The translations under genes were made by a program, and so were the position numbers. DNA of 64,000 nt, taken from NCBI RefSeq assembly GCF_016545825.1, contig NC_052619.1, positions 44,917,682 to 44,981,681 of the forward strand, read 5' to 3'. Within the stretch, counting starts at the first letter, position 1; the number at the start of each line of letters is the position of its first letter. The notes beneath the pieces were generated by a model. The model ran no database searches, had not been told where the DNA came from, and saw only the letters and a program-made list of their open reading frames with translations. Source of the DNA: Eucalyptus grandis (Eukaryota > Streptophyta > Magnoliopsida > Myrtales > Myrtaceae). Positions 1 through 9,916 of the stretch are shown here, in pieces.

Positions 1-233
1 ATGAATCCAATCCGACCTCATTGATATTAGTCTTTGATTACCATTTCGGGTGAATACAATCATATATTTGATTATGATATGAGGGCGCTTCATCAATCAA
101 ACAATGGGTCACCACAATGAATCATTAATGGAAAGCAAAAGCGAAAGATCAAAATCTAAGACAGTCATGTTCATTTTATTCTAGACTCAGTTGTGCAACC
201 AAAACAATCTTCAATCACACATGATAGCATGGT
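1..233. other. 3' flank of the SPH pseudogene
   Basis: AT-rich sequence downstream of the minus-strand SPH stop codon. I see no coding signal or repeat in it. A 3' UTR is expected here but no clear polyadenylation signal was identified. Confidence 0.4.
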
Positions 234-860
234 TTATGCCCATGTATAATCATGCTTCCACGTGGTGGCATCTTTGCTGAAGTAAAAACCGTCATTCCAT
301 ACAGACCAATAGCACTGGCCACCACAGCGAAACTGATCCTGTTTTGCCTTGAACGCGTCGAAGTACTTGAACTGCCACTCCCCCCTGGGCAAGGTAGTGG
401 GTTGTCTTAAAGACGTCCATTCGGAAACAAATCATTTGCTCTTGACCTAAGTGAAGGGTCCGGACCCCAACATCGTCATCATTGGATTGGCAATGGAGTA
501 TTAAGTCGCCGACTAAATTGTGATGATGTGGACATGGCGCCTCACAAACACAAAGACAGCTTGTGATGGTGGAAGATAGGATATGAAGGAAAGTGATAGG
601 CAAAGGACAAACGTGAATTGGCTTAGGGATTTCAATTTTTTTTTTTGTTTATGCTGGAGGAACCGCTTTGGCCGACAGCCGCCATGTAAACCCCCAGGTG
701 TCGCTAGTGGGGAAACCACCACCCCGACGCCACGCTTAAGTCACCACACAGCGCTTCAACCTCCCTGCTTCGCAGGGGCTTCGAACCTTGGCCTCCTCGG
801 TGGAGGACAAAGGATCTACCATCCACGCTGCAACGGCTGGTGGTGGCTTAGGGATTTCAT
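234..860 (-). pseudogene. S-protein homologue (plant self-incompatibility S1/SPH family), disrupted
   Basis: SPH proteins are small secreted cysteine-containing plant proteins, and poppy PrsS is the best-known member. Reading the minus strand, the original ATG lies at 858-860 and is now cut off from the rest by a SINE (635-843). After the SINE the frame continues with a hydrophobic signal peptide (FTFVLCLSLSFISYL, about 617-573). It shifts by one base near 520-540 into a frame holding the family block GDLILHCQSNDDDVG and ...FRMDVFKTTHY. It shifts back near 385-395 and ends at TAA 234-236. The last part holds the diagnostic C-terminal pattern RCGGQCYWSVWNDGFYF. The intact gene would be about 130 residues, normal for SPH. 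The first and last parts share one frame, so the two frameshifts compensate. The family call is firm from the motifs. Loss of function is inferred from the lost ATG plus the frameshifts, either of which could be checked against reads. Confidence 0.85.
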
Positions 861-1085
861 TGCTATGAAGTATTATCATAATTAATGACATTTGGTGTAG
901 AAACTTTTGATGTGATTTATATTGAACATTCTTTGTCCATCATGAAAATTTATTGAAGTCCCATTATTGACTATTTTGGGAAGATAAGGGCAACTAGTTA
1001 ATAGAGTCCAAATTTAGTATGACATCGGGCTCAAACCAATAAAGAAGACGACAAAATATATACTTGCCTTTTTCAATAGATATTC
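596..1085. repeat. SPH 5' region, duplicate copy A (with SINE)
   Basis: Without the SINE, this block carries the first codons of SPH plus about 225 bp upstream of its ATG (861-1085, the likely promoter and 5' UTR). The same stretch recurs at 1468-1496 plus 4521-4767. Shared landmarks include GAATTGGCTTA(A/G)GGATTTC, GAAGTATTAT, and ACATTCTTTGTCCATCATGA. Similarity ends near 1085 on this side. Confidence 0.8.
635..843 (-). mobile_element. tRNA-derived SINE (family B) in the SPH start codon
   Basis: On the minus strand the insert begins with a tRNA-like head: an A-box-like segment around GTGGATGGTAGATC, then a B box AGGTTCGAAGCC. It ends in a poly(A) tract, seen as a T run at 636-646. It is flanked by an exact 16-bp target-site duplication, TGGCTTAGGGATTTCA, at 619-634 and 844-859. 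It has no clear similarity to the three SINEs at 5-9 kb, so it is a separate family. Because it is flanked by a direct duplicate and has a poly(A) tail, it was copied in by LINE machinery. Confidence 0.85.
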
Positions 1086-1467
1086 ATGTTTTTGTCTAAA
1101 CCTAATCGTTTGTTTAACCAATAATCCAAGGAAGTTTTTAGAGTTGACTTTTGGTCATCTCTCAAAGTTAAATTTGAACTAAATAAAAATCATCAAGTCA
1201 CCTCTTTTAATGCATAATTGAACTTTGAATTCATCAGTCACAAAAATCAATCGAAAATAGACTTTTAGGCTAAATTGCCACATTCGATCACTAAAATTCA
1301 AAATTCACTAATTTTGAGTCATTTTTTAGGTTTTGTACCTTCACGACATATGATGCAAGGATCATAATGCATTCAATTTTCAGGTCAATTTTAGAAAATC
1401 AAGCTTGAAACTAGTTGGTCAATTTTCGAGCATCAATTTAGGCCCCTATGATCCACCTTCTTGAATA
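1086..1467. other. no recognisable gene
   Basis: AT-rich spacer between the two copies of the SPH 5' region. No open frame, repeat boundary or RNA gene was recognised. Confidence 0.4.
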
Positions 1468-1496
1468 GGACAAGCATGAATTGGCTTAAGGATTTC
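1468..1496. repeat. SPH 5' region, duplicate copy B, coding side
   Basis: Matches the first roughly 30 bp of the SPH coding region (minus strand). The codon aligned with the SPH ATG, which lies beyond the solo LTR, reads GTG in this copy, and similarity to SPH stops after about ten codons. It is therefore a truncated duplicate and not a second gene. It is cut by the solo LTR that starts at 1497. Confidence 0.75.
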
Positions 1497-4400
1497 TGTT
1501 GCAACCAAATTTTTCGGGTGTGAACCACCTGAGATTTGGCTAATGGATTGTTAAGCCTAGACTTAACTCGGGCTCTCCCAAGCCCATACCAATTCGCGAC
1601 TTAAGTTTAAGTTTTTTAACATACAGTTAATTTTATCTAGGAGTCGCCACTAATCTATTTTTTGGTGGGTCGATTAGAAACCCAAGTAAAGTAACGGGAG
1701 TTTTACTTTACTCCTACGAACTAGAGACTATGGGTATGGAGACTTGGTTACACTAGATTTCTCTAATGCCCTTTCGGTACCATTCTTTTATTTTCAAAAA
1801 TGTTTTTTGCAAGCAGCTTAAATTGATTTTAAATCTATTTCCCTAACATGTGAGGTGATCATGCGGATGCGCAATCCACCAATTTAACACCCAGATAAAC
1901 AATAAATAAATTGCAAAAACTTACCTCAAAGCAACGAAAGCATCTGCAATGTTAAATTAAAATCCACATCAACAACCCTTGATATGGTTTCTAATTAACA
2001 TGCAATTTATTTTTTTGTTTTCACTTAATTAATGAGAATCTAATCCATATGCAGTGCAATGCTTTTAATCTAACATGAAATGATATGACATGACAATATG
2101 ACTTAAACTATATGACATGAGTAAAATTTTTGTGATTTCTTAATGAACATGCAATTGTTAAATATGCAATCCAAATTAACCAAAATGACTTAATTCTAAT
2201 GACGTGTGATGTGATGCAATGCGATGACGTACAAAATTATTTTAACTAAAATGGCATGCGACATACAATTTAATATGCGAGCTATATGTCACGCGACATT
2301 TATTGAATGACCTAATCTAATTACGGGCAATTTCTAATTAAATGAACCTAACAACAATCACTAAATGACGTGCATTTTATGAACCTAATTCTATATGACG
2401 TGCACATGATTTTTTATTCTAAAAAAATGCAATCTATCCTAGAAATTGCAACTAATTTATCCTAAGACAAATTTTATTTTTTCATGAAATGCAAAACATA
2501 ACTATCTAGATTAAAATTCTATCCAGTTTATATTAAGGATCGGGTCAGACTAAATCATAATTTAAACTAAGATATTGTCTTAACCTAGTAAGCCCTAACC
2601 TAAGATGCAAAAATCAATCTAAACTTAAAATGAAACATGCAATTTATTTTAATATGCCATGACGTGCAAATAATGCTCTAATTCAACATGATATATGCAT
2701 GATGATTTTTTTTTGTTTCTTTTTTATAAAATTCGAAATTTAAAATTGCCAAATAATTAAATGTGCCATTTAAATTAAAGAAAACTAACATCCTAAATGA
2801 ACGCATTTTTTATATTATTTTTCTTATTTAAAAAATTCGAAATAAGATTGCAATTCTAAACATGCAAGATAACCCTAAGACTGGGAACATTCTAAAACAA
2901 ACTTAACCCTAATTCGAATTTCTTTTTTTTTTTTTTGGATTTTTTCCTTTTATGAAAATAAAATTGATCCAAACACCACGACATCAAATCAAGCAAGACA
3001 ATATTAATATCCAAAAATTGATGAACCATATCTCGTGCATGAGATCGAGTTGACCAATTTTAAAATTAAATCGCGAATCGAATCTCGGGCTTAAGATTAG
3101 ATTGTCAATTTTTGTAAGGGATTGCGAGTCGGATTTCGAGCGCGAAAATCGGACTGTCAATCCCTAGCTTGAGGAGCACTTTCGTGTTGGAATATCAATC
3201 ATATATTTAGGAACAACTTCACTAAAAAAACAAGCTATAGAAGAAAATAAAAACAAACAAAAAATAAATAAATAAATAAAAAGACTACCTAATCCTCTTT
3301 TCTCTTTTTTTTTTGTTTTTTTCTTTTTCCCAAAAGTGGGCTTGCTTGTGCGGCTGGTCTTCGGCTCCGATGAAGGGCGACGAATCGGAGGCCTGGCAGG
3401 GGGAAACTCTGGCAAAGGTGGCAACGGGCAGAGGCAGGTCGCAGGGCTTCGGCTCCAAGCAACAAGGCGTCGAGATCAAGGCCGTCGATCGCTGGTCCTT
3501 GGGGCAATTAGGCTCGAACAGAGCAGCGTCGGGTCGGAAGGCTCGAGCAGCAGGGCAGTAGTGGTGCGCGATAGAGCGAAGTGGCAAACTCGTGGGTACA
3601 GAGGCACATCGATGTCGGTTGCTGCAGAAGATGCAGATTGGGTGGCACTCCGATGCGGTGGCGAGCGAGCAGGAGGTCGCGGGTCACAGTGGGCTGCAAC
3701 AGAGGGTAGATCGGCTTGGCAGTATGGCTGATTTGGGGCTCTGGTGGTGTCATGGGCGGAACAGGGGCGGCCACGCGGGTGCGGTAGACGACGGTGATCA
3801 CGCGGCGAGGCGAAGCTCCAATGCTGGTCGACAAGGAATTCACCGAAGAAGAGAAACAATGTTTTTTTACTTTTTCCTCTCTCTCTCACTTGTCTCTCTC
3901 ACGTCACTTTCTCTCCCATGTCTTCTCTGCACACTTCTCTCCCTTTCCTTTCCCAAAGAACCGAAACCCCTCTTCCTTTGTCTCTCTCTTTTCACTTGAC
4001 TTTTTTGTTTTCTTTTTCGACGAAGAGAAGCCCCCTTTTCTCCTCGTACACTGTTGCTTTTATAGGGGGTAGGAGATAGGTTTTCAATTTCCCCTTCAAA
4101 TCTACATTCGCGATACTTTTTCACCAACTGATCACATATTGATAAGAATTCAAGATTACGATAAATTTTTCTCGAAATCCAGATCTTGCAAAGATAAATC
4201 GCAATATTTTTTCACACATATGCCCTATCCAAAAGATTCATATCCCAGAAAAATTTCAAAATTTCTATTTTCCCATTAGATAATTTTCAATCAATAAAAA
4301 GCATGGGCTTGGGCTAACTTGCTTGCTTTGTGGGCTTAGTCCAACTAATTTGAACCCATCCGCACCGGTCCAATAACTAAAATGCCAATTAAAATAAAAT

Positions 4401-4520
4401 AATAAAAATGCACCTAAATCTATATGCTATGCAATTAATATATATTTTTTGGATAAAATTAAACCCTAATTTTTAATGCGATAAATGACTAAACGGGCCG
4501 TCAAAATTTAGGTGTCAACA
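1497..4520 (-). mobile_element. solo LTR of a Tat-type Ty3/gypsy retrotransposon
   Basis: The 3024-bp segment reads TGTTGACACC...GGTTGCAACA on the minus strand, that is TG...CA termini. It is flanked by an exact 5-bp duplication, ATTTC, at 1492-1496 and 4521-4525. Its 3' part (plus 1500-1800) matches the ends of the LTRs at 24810-26963 and 35321-37510: the blocks TTACTTGGGTTTCTAATC, GATTAGTGGCGACTCC and TAATGCCCTTTCGGTACC are shared or nearly so. It is thus an older relative of that family, left after recombination between two LTRs. The GC-rich centre (3330-3850) contains chance open frames but nothing protein-like. Confidence 0.85.
4056..4067 (-). promoter_or_regulatory. TATA box of the solo LTR
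   Basis: CCCTATAAAAGC on the minus strand, about 455 bp inside the LTR from its 5' end and followed by a CT/GA-rich stretch. This is the expected place for the U3/R promoter of a Tat LTR. The related LTRs have CCTATAAATAGG at the comparable position. Confidence 0.6.
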
Positions 4521-4767
4521 ATTTCACTGCTGCGAAGTATTATGATAATTACTAACATTTGGTGCACAACCTTTTTGATGTAATTTATAGTGAACATTCT
4601 TTGTCCATCATGAACATTTATCGAAGCCCCATTTTTAGGATAAACTATGTATCGACTATGTTGGAAAGATAAGGATGACTAGTCAGCAGAGTTCAAGTTT
4701 AGTGTAAGATCTAGCTCAAATCAATCAAGAAGGAAACAAAAAATGTGCTTACCTTTCCAATATATAT
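4521..4767. repeat. SPH 5' region, duplicate copy B, upstream side
   Basis: About 245 bp matching 855-1085 with scattered substitutions (for example GAAGTATTATGATAATTAC against GAAGTATTATCATAATTAA). It is the upstream half of copy B, pushed 3 kb away from its coding half by the solo LTR. Similarity stops where Tat gag-like sequence begins. Confidence 0.8.
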
Positions 4768-4799
4768 TACCTACTCGATAATTGAGACGAGGTTTCCGA

Positions 4800-5189
4800 T
4801 GCATTCCTCAAGTAGAACAAGTTTAATATGGATATTCCTCCCTCCCGTGAGGATCTTGAGCATGCCGAGAATAAGAAGAATGAGCAATTCAAAGCATATG
4901 CCATGAGATGGAGGAATCCGGTTGCCAAAGTCAATCCCAAACCAAAAGATAAGGAGTCGATGAACTTGTTCATGAAGATTCTCCTGCATGAATATCACAC
5001 CCAAATGGTAAGCTCAACTGTAGAGACATTTGACCAACTCATCCATGTGGGGGAGTGGATCGAGACTGGCTTGAGAGATGGACAATTCACCTAATAGACT
5101 TTGATAGGTAAAAGGTTTACCGTGAAGAAGGAGAAAGAGCATGTTGCAGAAGTAAACATGACTTACACCAAGCCAAGTCGTGAGAATGC
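4800..5189 (+). pseudogene. Tat-type gypsy gag fragment
   Basis: The frame around 4813-5094 reads ...FNMDIPPSREDLEH, FKAYAMRWRNPVAKVNPK and VETFDQLIHVGEWIETGL. These match the retrotransposon Gag domain of Tat elements, whose usual pattern is an EYAQRWR-like helix followed by a GERIE-like segment. An in-frame stop follows at 5092-5094, and Gag-like residues (KKEKEHVAEVNMTY) continue after it. A SINE then interrupts it at 5190. It is a relic with no function expected, probably part of the same degraded element as the LTR end at 5640-5926. Confidence 0.65.
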
Positions 5190-5400
5190 AACCATTAGGG
5201 TTTGCCCCAGTAGTCACCCTTTTAACATGGAAAGGGGAGGTGGGGGATTCAAATCCCCACATTCTCAGGGGGGTTGAAGTAGGGATGATTTAGTTTCAAG
5301 TGTGGGTTTCGACTCCCACGCTCTGCAAGGAGACAAGGCATAAGTTTGACAGTGAGAGCTAGAGTAGGAGTAGAGTAGGACAGACCAAAAAAAAAAAAAA
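5190..5400 (+). mobile_element. tRNA-derived SINE (family A), copy 1
   Basis: It has a tRNA-like head with B box GGATTCAAATCC at 5245-5256 and an A-box-like CCCAGTAGTCAC before it. The body has the family signature CATGGAAAGGGGAGGTG, and the tail ends GACC followed by poly(A). It is bounded by an exact 14-bp target duplication, AGTCGTGAGAATGC, at 5176-5189 and 5401-5414. It landed in the Tat gag relic. Confidence 0.88.
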
Positions 5401-5639
5401 AGTCGTGAGAATGCCAATTGCACCTAACGATTCAAGTAGCTAGGGCACAACACCAAACCGCATGTTTGCTTGGGTGTGTCTAATTTCTTTTCTTTCTTGC
5501 AATTTGGTTGACTTGATATATTGAATGTTATTTTTAATGGTTGCATAACCACGTGATCACTTCATGCATGTTAGTTTCTCAATTAAAATTAATTTAAGTT
5601 GCCAGCTTCAATGTTTTCATAAAAAATGTTCTAAAATGG
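5401..5639. other. degenerate retroelement spacer
   Basis: It starts with the SINE target duplicate and continues as AT-rich sequence between the Tat gag relic and the Tat LTR end. No motif was recognised beyond that context. Confidence 0.35.
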
Positions 5640-5926
5640 TATTAGAGTAATCAAGTCCTAGAATTCATTTAATCTAGCATAATCAAGTCTTATAATACAT
5701 TTAATCTCTAGTTCGTAAAATTAAAGTAATTATCCCGCAATTTATTCGGGTATCTAATAGACCCATCAAAGATTGTAGTTGCAACTCCTACATGAAAAAT
5801 GATTGGTATGTTAAGAATTTATACCAAGTAGCAAATTGGTAAGGTTTAGGAGAACCCTAGCTAAATTTAAGCTTGAATCCATTAGCCAAACCCTAAGGTG
5901 GTTCACCATTAAGGTAGGTTGCAACA
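5640..5926 (+). mobile_element. Tat LTR 3'-end remnant
   Basis: This matches the last about 290 bp of the solo LTR at 1497-4520 (opposite strand) and of the LTRs at 24.8 and 35.3 kb. Landmarks in order: AGAGTAATCAAGTCC, TCTAATAGACCCATC, GCAACTCCTA, CCATTAGCCAAACCCTAAGG and the terminal GGTTGCAACA ending at 5926. The 5' part of the LTR is missing. Confidence 0.75.
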
Positions 5927-5939
5927 CTCACCATCTTCA

Positions 5940-6260
5940 TCTCTACTTTGGATGCCCATCAGGTTATCGTTGAACTTGATGTTAATTGATTCTTCCACTT
6001 CTTGTGATATCTTGCTAAAATGTGATATGCTTTGCTAGTAGTTGAGTAGTCAAGAAATATACCTTCATGTGATCTTAGTTCAAATTTACCAACATTGTCA
6101 TTTGCATTCTTTAACACATAGCACTTGCAACCGAAGATGTTAAAGTAGGATATGCTAGGTTCTCTACCTTTGAATAGCTCGTAGGGTACTTTGCTGATGA
6201 TGTAACAAGTTGTTGCAACGGCTTTAGCCGAGGTAGAAAACCGAGCATACCCTGCATCAC
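5940..6260 (-). pseudogene. Ty1/copia integrase C-terminal fragment
   Basis: The minus strand encodes KVPYELFKGREPSISYFNIF, GCKCYVLKN and EGIFLDYSTTSKAYHI. This is the conserved stretch between the integrase core and the reverse transcriptase of plant copia polyproteins (typically TPYE-FKGRKP...FGCKCFVLN...EGIFLGYS..SKAYR). An upstream piece resembles the preceding WAEAV..ACYI region. Frames are broken and no other part of the element is adjacent. Confidence 0.75.
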
Positions 6261-6294
6261 CAAAGTAAGTTTGAAAGTTCTTATCTTTACCCTA

Positions 6295-6905
6295 TGCTTC
6301 TTTTGTAACACTATAAACCCTAAATTTATACATGTGTGATACATCTATCTCAATTTTTTTTGTGACATTAAAATTCCCAAACGTGTACATATATAATATA
6401 TTTACCCAAAACTTATACCCATATAACACGCTTACCTTCCGTCAAATTCTGCTAACATATATGGCTGCTTACATGGACGATGGAAAACAAACAGTACTCA
6501 TGCGACAAAGATATGTCAAGTCATTATATTTTTCTTCCTCATTTTCTTGTTCCTTTAACTTCCTCCTTTGTTTTCTTCCTTGTTTTGGCAATGGTGAGAA
6601 TGGAAGGTTGCCATGGCGAGGGCAGCACAAAGATGAAAGAGAAAGGAAAAAATAAAAAAAAGGTTAAAAAATTCTTTATGGAGGATATATATGTAGTGCA
6701 GGTCTAAGTTTGAGATTCTTGTTATCATAAAAAATATAAGTAAATGTATCACATAGATATCAATTTGAGTGTTTTTGTGTTACAAAATTAATTTGGAATA
6801 AATATATCACATAGATACAAACTTAAAGTTTTTGGTGTCACAAAAAAAATTGAGGTAAATGTGTTATAGTGTGCATAAATTTGTGTGTTTTGTGGCTTTT
6901 CCCCA
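6295..6905. mobile_element. inverted-repeat element (MITE/foldback)
   Basis: The left arm (6295-6410) and right arm (6730-6905) are inverted copies. Both carry CTCAATTTTTTTTGTGACA followed by similar AT-rich sequence. The right arm is itself about three degenerate repeats of 75 bp (TCACATAGATA... units). There is no transposase. The superfamily cannot be told, and I could not fix a target-site duplication. Confidence 0.55.
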
Positions 6906-7187
6906 TTGTTTAATAACTAACTTTTGTATTAGGTTACTTTTTTAGGAAAAAAAAATTCAGTACATCATTCAAATAAAATTTGGTAATTTCATATGATAAT
7001 TTGTAACTTCAAGGTGTTCAGTAAGAGAGATAAGTATAAGTTGGTAACATATAGGAATTTTTTTTTCTTTGTTAGAGCTAAGAGAAGTTGGCAATTTTTT
7101 GAAAAAATAATGCCAACATACGTTGATAATCATCTCAAATAAAAGTTGGTAATGTAAAACTACTTAGTAATTGATTTAATGAGTGCC
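6906..7187. other. no recognisable gene
   Basis: AT-rich spacer between two inverted-repeat elements, with no feature recognised. Confidence 0.35.
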
Positions 7188-7412
7188 GAACACCTGGAGT
7201 GCCAAAACTTAGCATGGAGGGACATTTAAGTACCAAAAAGTAGGAAAGTAACATTTAAATATCAAAACCAGAGCAAAATAGATCATTTAAGTGACAATCC
7301 AGCCAAAATGCTTGCATGGCGATTTTTTTAGCGAGGTAAGTGCAAAATGACTTCGTTTTGCACGCTGATGTGGCTAGAAAATGCAAAAACAACATTGTTT
7401 TATCTCTGATGT

Positions 7413-7607
7413 TTCACCCTAGTGACAACCCTTCCAACATGGAAGGGGGAGGTGAGGGGTTCAAATCCCCACCTTCTCAAGGAGGGATGGGGTGGAGACG
7501 TGTAAGTTTCAGGAGTGAGTTTCAACTCCCACGCCCTACAAAAGCGAGCGAGCAAAAGTCGAGAGTGAGTATAGAGTAGGAATAGAGTAGGACTAACAAA
7601 AAAAAAA
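7413..7607 (+). mobile_element. tRNA-derived SINE (family A), copy 2
   Basis: Same family as 5190-5400 and 8696-8857: it shares CATGGAAGGGGGAGGTGA, B box GGTTCAAATCC at 7458-7468 and a later segment AGTGAG(T/G)TTC.ACTCCCACG. The tail ends GACTAAC plus poly(A). The target duplication ATCTCTGATGT is exact at 7402-7412 and 7608-7618. It is nested inside the inverted-repeat element 7188-8350 and so is younger than it. Confidence 0.88.
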
Positions 7608-8029
7608 ATCTCTGATGTGGTAAATAATTAATATAAAAATTAATTGAATTTAATTTAAAATTACATTTATTTAAAACATTTAAAAATTCAAAATTGAAAA
7701 AAAAAAAAAAAAAAAAAAGGAGAGAGGAGGCACACAGCTGAGGGTTAAGCCCTCACCGCCGTTGCCTCTTCCTAGTGATGGTGGTAGGAGCGTCGGCCGG
7801 GGTCACCGAGCCTTGGGCCAAGGGCCCCCCAGCCAACAACGGCCCTTGGCTCGGCTGGGCGAGGGCACGTAGGCCCTCGCCGCCAGTCAACTAGGGTTGT
7901 TGACCCCTAGCTAGGGCTCGGCGGCCCCAGCCAACCCTCCCCCACCTTTTCGGCGATGGTAGGGAGGCAACGGCAGCAAGGGCCCTCATCGCCACTGCCG
8001 CCACTACCTCCCTTTTCCTCATCCTCCTC

Positions 8030-8033
<4 letters not shown>

Positions 8034-8087
<54 letters not shown>

Positions 8088-8090
8088 TAT
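8034..8090. repeat. poly(A) and (AT)n tract
   Basis: About 31 A followed by about 13 AT units, inside the inverted-repeat element. Low-complexity sequence. Confidence 0.95.
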
Positions 8091-8350
8091 TGTTTTAAAT
8101 TTAATTTATTTAATTTTGTATTAGAATTCAAATTATATCAAAATGACGTTGTTCTTGTGTGTGTTTTGCTAAGTCGGTCTTCCGGTGAGCCACATAAGTG
8201 AGAAAATTAATAAATAAAAAATTACCACGTAGGATTTCCTACGAGATTCGCCAGATCCTATTTTTCATTAAAAAAAAAAAAAAGTGGCACTTTCGTAAGT
8301 TTTAGCACTTAAATGTCTCTTTGTGCCAAGTTTTGGCACTTGGGATGTTC

Positions 8351-8695
8351 TTTTTGCTAATCTAAAAAATAACTTTCTTTGCTTACACCAAACGTTCCTT
8401 AATGTTGTTTTCCTCGAACAATAAGGCCTATTTCAAGCACAATTTATTCCCATAGATTTGCATTGCAATTCCGTGGGCAGTAGTAGCGCTGAAGAAAAAG
8501 ACACCGTGATTATTTTCTTTAATGATTTACATTTATTACTTGATTAGAGTCAGCTATAATGGGCGGTTAGAACTCAAGATTCAAGTCCCGTCCTTTCCCT
8601 CTTCTTAGTCTTCAATTTTATGTAAAAACTGATATCCTTTTTCTCCTCCGTCGCCTAACTGAGACAGAAATTTTTTTTTTATAGATTTCCCTAAA
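8351..8695. other. no recognisable gene
   Basis: Spacer holding the left SINE target duplicate at 8684-8695. A B-box-like GATTCAAGTCC near 8580 is noted, but no tRNA can be folded around it. Confidence 0.35.
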
Positions 8696-8857
8696 CCACT
8701 TGGGGTTCACCCCAGTGGCCACTCTTCCAACATGGAAGGGGGAGGTGAGAGGTTCAAATCCCCACCTTCTCGGGGGATAGGGAGTAACGCGTAAGTTTGA
8801 GAGTGGGTTGCGAGGAGGCGGGGGTCCAATGAGCCACGACCAAAAAAAAAAAAAAAA
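8696..8857 (+). mobile_element. tRNA-derived SINE (family A), copy 3
   Basis: A-box-like ACCCCAGTGG near 8709 and B box GGTTCAAATCC at 8751-8761, with the CATGGAAGGGGGAGGTGA signature. The body is shorter than in copies 1 and 2. The tail ends CGACC plus 16 A. A 12-bp target duplication, GATTTCCCTAAA, is exact at 8684-8695 and 8858-8869. Confidence 0.88.
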
Positions 8858-8869
8858 GATTTCCCTAAA

Positions 8870-9449
8870 AAAATAGAAAATAGAAAAAAATAATAATTGG
8901 AATGAGAGGACGGTCCAATTGCCACGCCCATAGAGTCGAGAACAAAGGGGAAGAATAATTTAACTTTTCAAGGCCAAGTTGTGTGCGACTAATCTATATT
9001 TCCTTCTTGCATATGCATTGAGTTATTAAAAAATTTCCCTCTCAAGCACAATAATTATAATACCAATTTTTTAAAAGAAAATTGCCATTGGAACTGAGAT
9101 TACGACTATTGAATATTTCTTTCATAGTAAAAGAAACTACCTTTCTAAACCGGCCCTTGGTTTAGTTCTAAACCCACCAGGTGAATAGCAACATGAAGAA
9201 TCGACCCCAAAAAAAAAAAGTAGCAACATGAAGAATAGATGCTAGCCAGTAAAGATTGAGTTGCGTAAATGAGCTGGGTTTGTTTCAATTTGGAAAATTC
9301 CATTGTTCTTTGATCATTCATCTATGGGCGTCGAGCTTGATTGGTGTAGCTAAGGTTTCGCATATAACAGTGTGGTGATGAGATTGTGCCACAACTTGAG
9401 TGCTTGGCTACATATATAACCTATAAATAAAAGTTGGGCTGGGGGCAAT
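8870..9449. other. no recognisable gene
   Basis: AT-rich intergenic sequence with no protein-like frame or repeat boundary. Confidence 0.35.
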
Positions 9450-9902
9450 TATTGGAAATTTTCTATAATATGAGCTTATATTAATTAATTCATTTTTCAT
9501 TTTAAATAATCAGGTTAATGGCTATTCCACTATTTATTAAACTCTTGAGTGATCTTATTGGATTGGGTTTTGGCATCTATTAATAACATGCCTAATTAAC
9601 TAATAAAGTGTAGGCAGGCTCAATTGACATGCTATTGATTAGGGTTTATTAAGTCCCTCTTTAACCTATAAAATGGTAGATTATATCTACTAGTTGCTTA
9701 ATCCCATTGAAAACTATTATGTTATAGAGATGAAGATTTGGCATTCCAATAGATCTCTGATTATAAGAATAATCTATTTTTCTTCAAGTGAACAAATAAT
9801 TATGTTTTAATTCCGTTATGCTTATTGATATCGGTGTTTTACAATCATATATTAATCCGATTATTCTTGATTAATTAGTTATTTTGTGAATAATTTTCTA
9901 CA
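9450..9902 (+). mobile_element. Ty1/copia LTR (5' LTR of a truncated element)
   Basis: The segment begins TATTGGAAATTTTCTATAAT (expected TG mutated to TA) and ends GAATAATTTTCTACA. The two ends are imperfect inverted repeats (GAAATTTTC / GAATAATTTTC). A TATA-like CCTATAAAATGG lies at 9665-9676. A primer-binding site follows two bases after the end. At 453 bp it is normal for a copia LTR. No matching 3' LTR is present in the window. Confidence 0.75.
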
Positions 9903-9904
9903 TG

Positions 9905-9916
9905 TGGTATCAGAAC
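9905..9916 (+). promoter_or_regulatory. copia primer-binding site (initiator tRNA-Met)
   Basis: TGGTATCAGAAC differs by one base from the usual initiator-methionine primer site TGGTATCAGAGC of plant copia elements. Its position two bases after the LTR end supports both calls. Confidence 0.8.

Larger units (their letters stand above)
7188..8350. mobile_element. non-autonomous element with long inverted repeats (Mutator-like type)
   Basis: The left end reads GAACACCTGGAGTGCCAAAA then GGGACATTTAAGTACCAAAA. The right end, reverse-complemented, reads GAACATCCCAAGTGCCAAAA then AGAGACATTTAAGTGC. The arms are over 80 bp long. Inside are a SINE (7413-7607), a GC-rich block (about 7735-8020) and a poly(A)/(AT) tract. 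No transposase was seen. Long TIRs fit a Mutator-like derivative, but I could not identify a 9-bp duplication. Confidence 0.65.

Noticed and set aside
3164..4127. Cluster of overlapping open frames up to 137 codons
   Set aside because: It is inside the solo LTR 1497-4520. No conserved motif is present, and all frames on both strands are open because of composition.
8535..8600. B-box-like GATTCAAGTCC, possible tRNA or SINE
   Set aside because: No matching A box at the right distance, no poly(A) tail and no target duplication.
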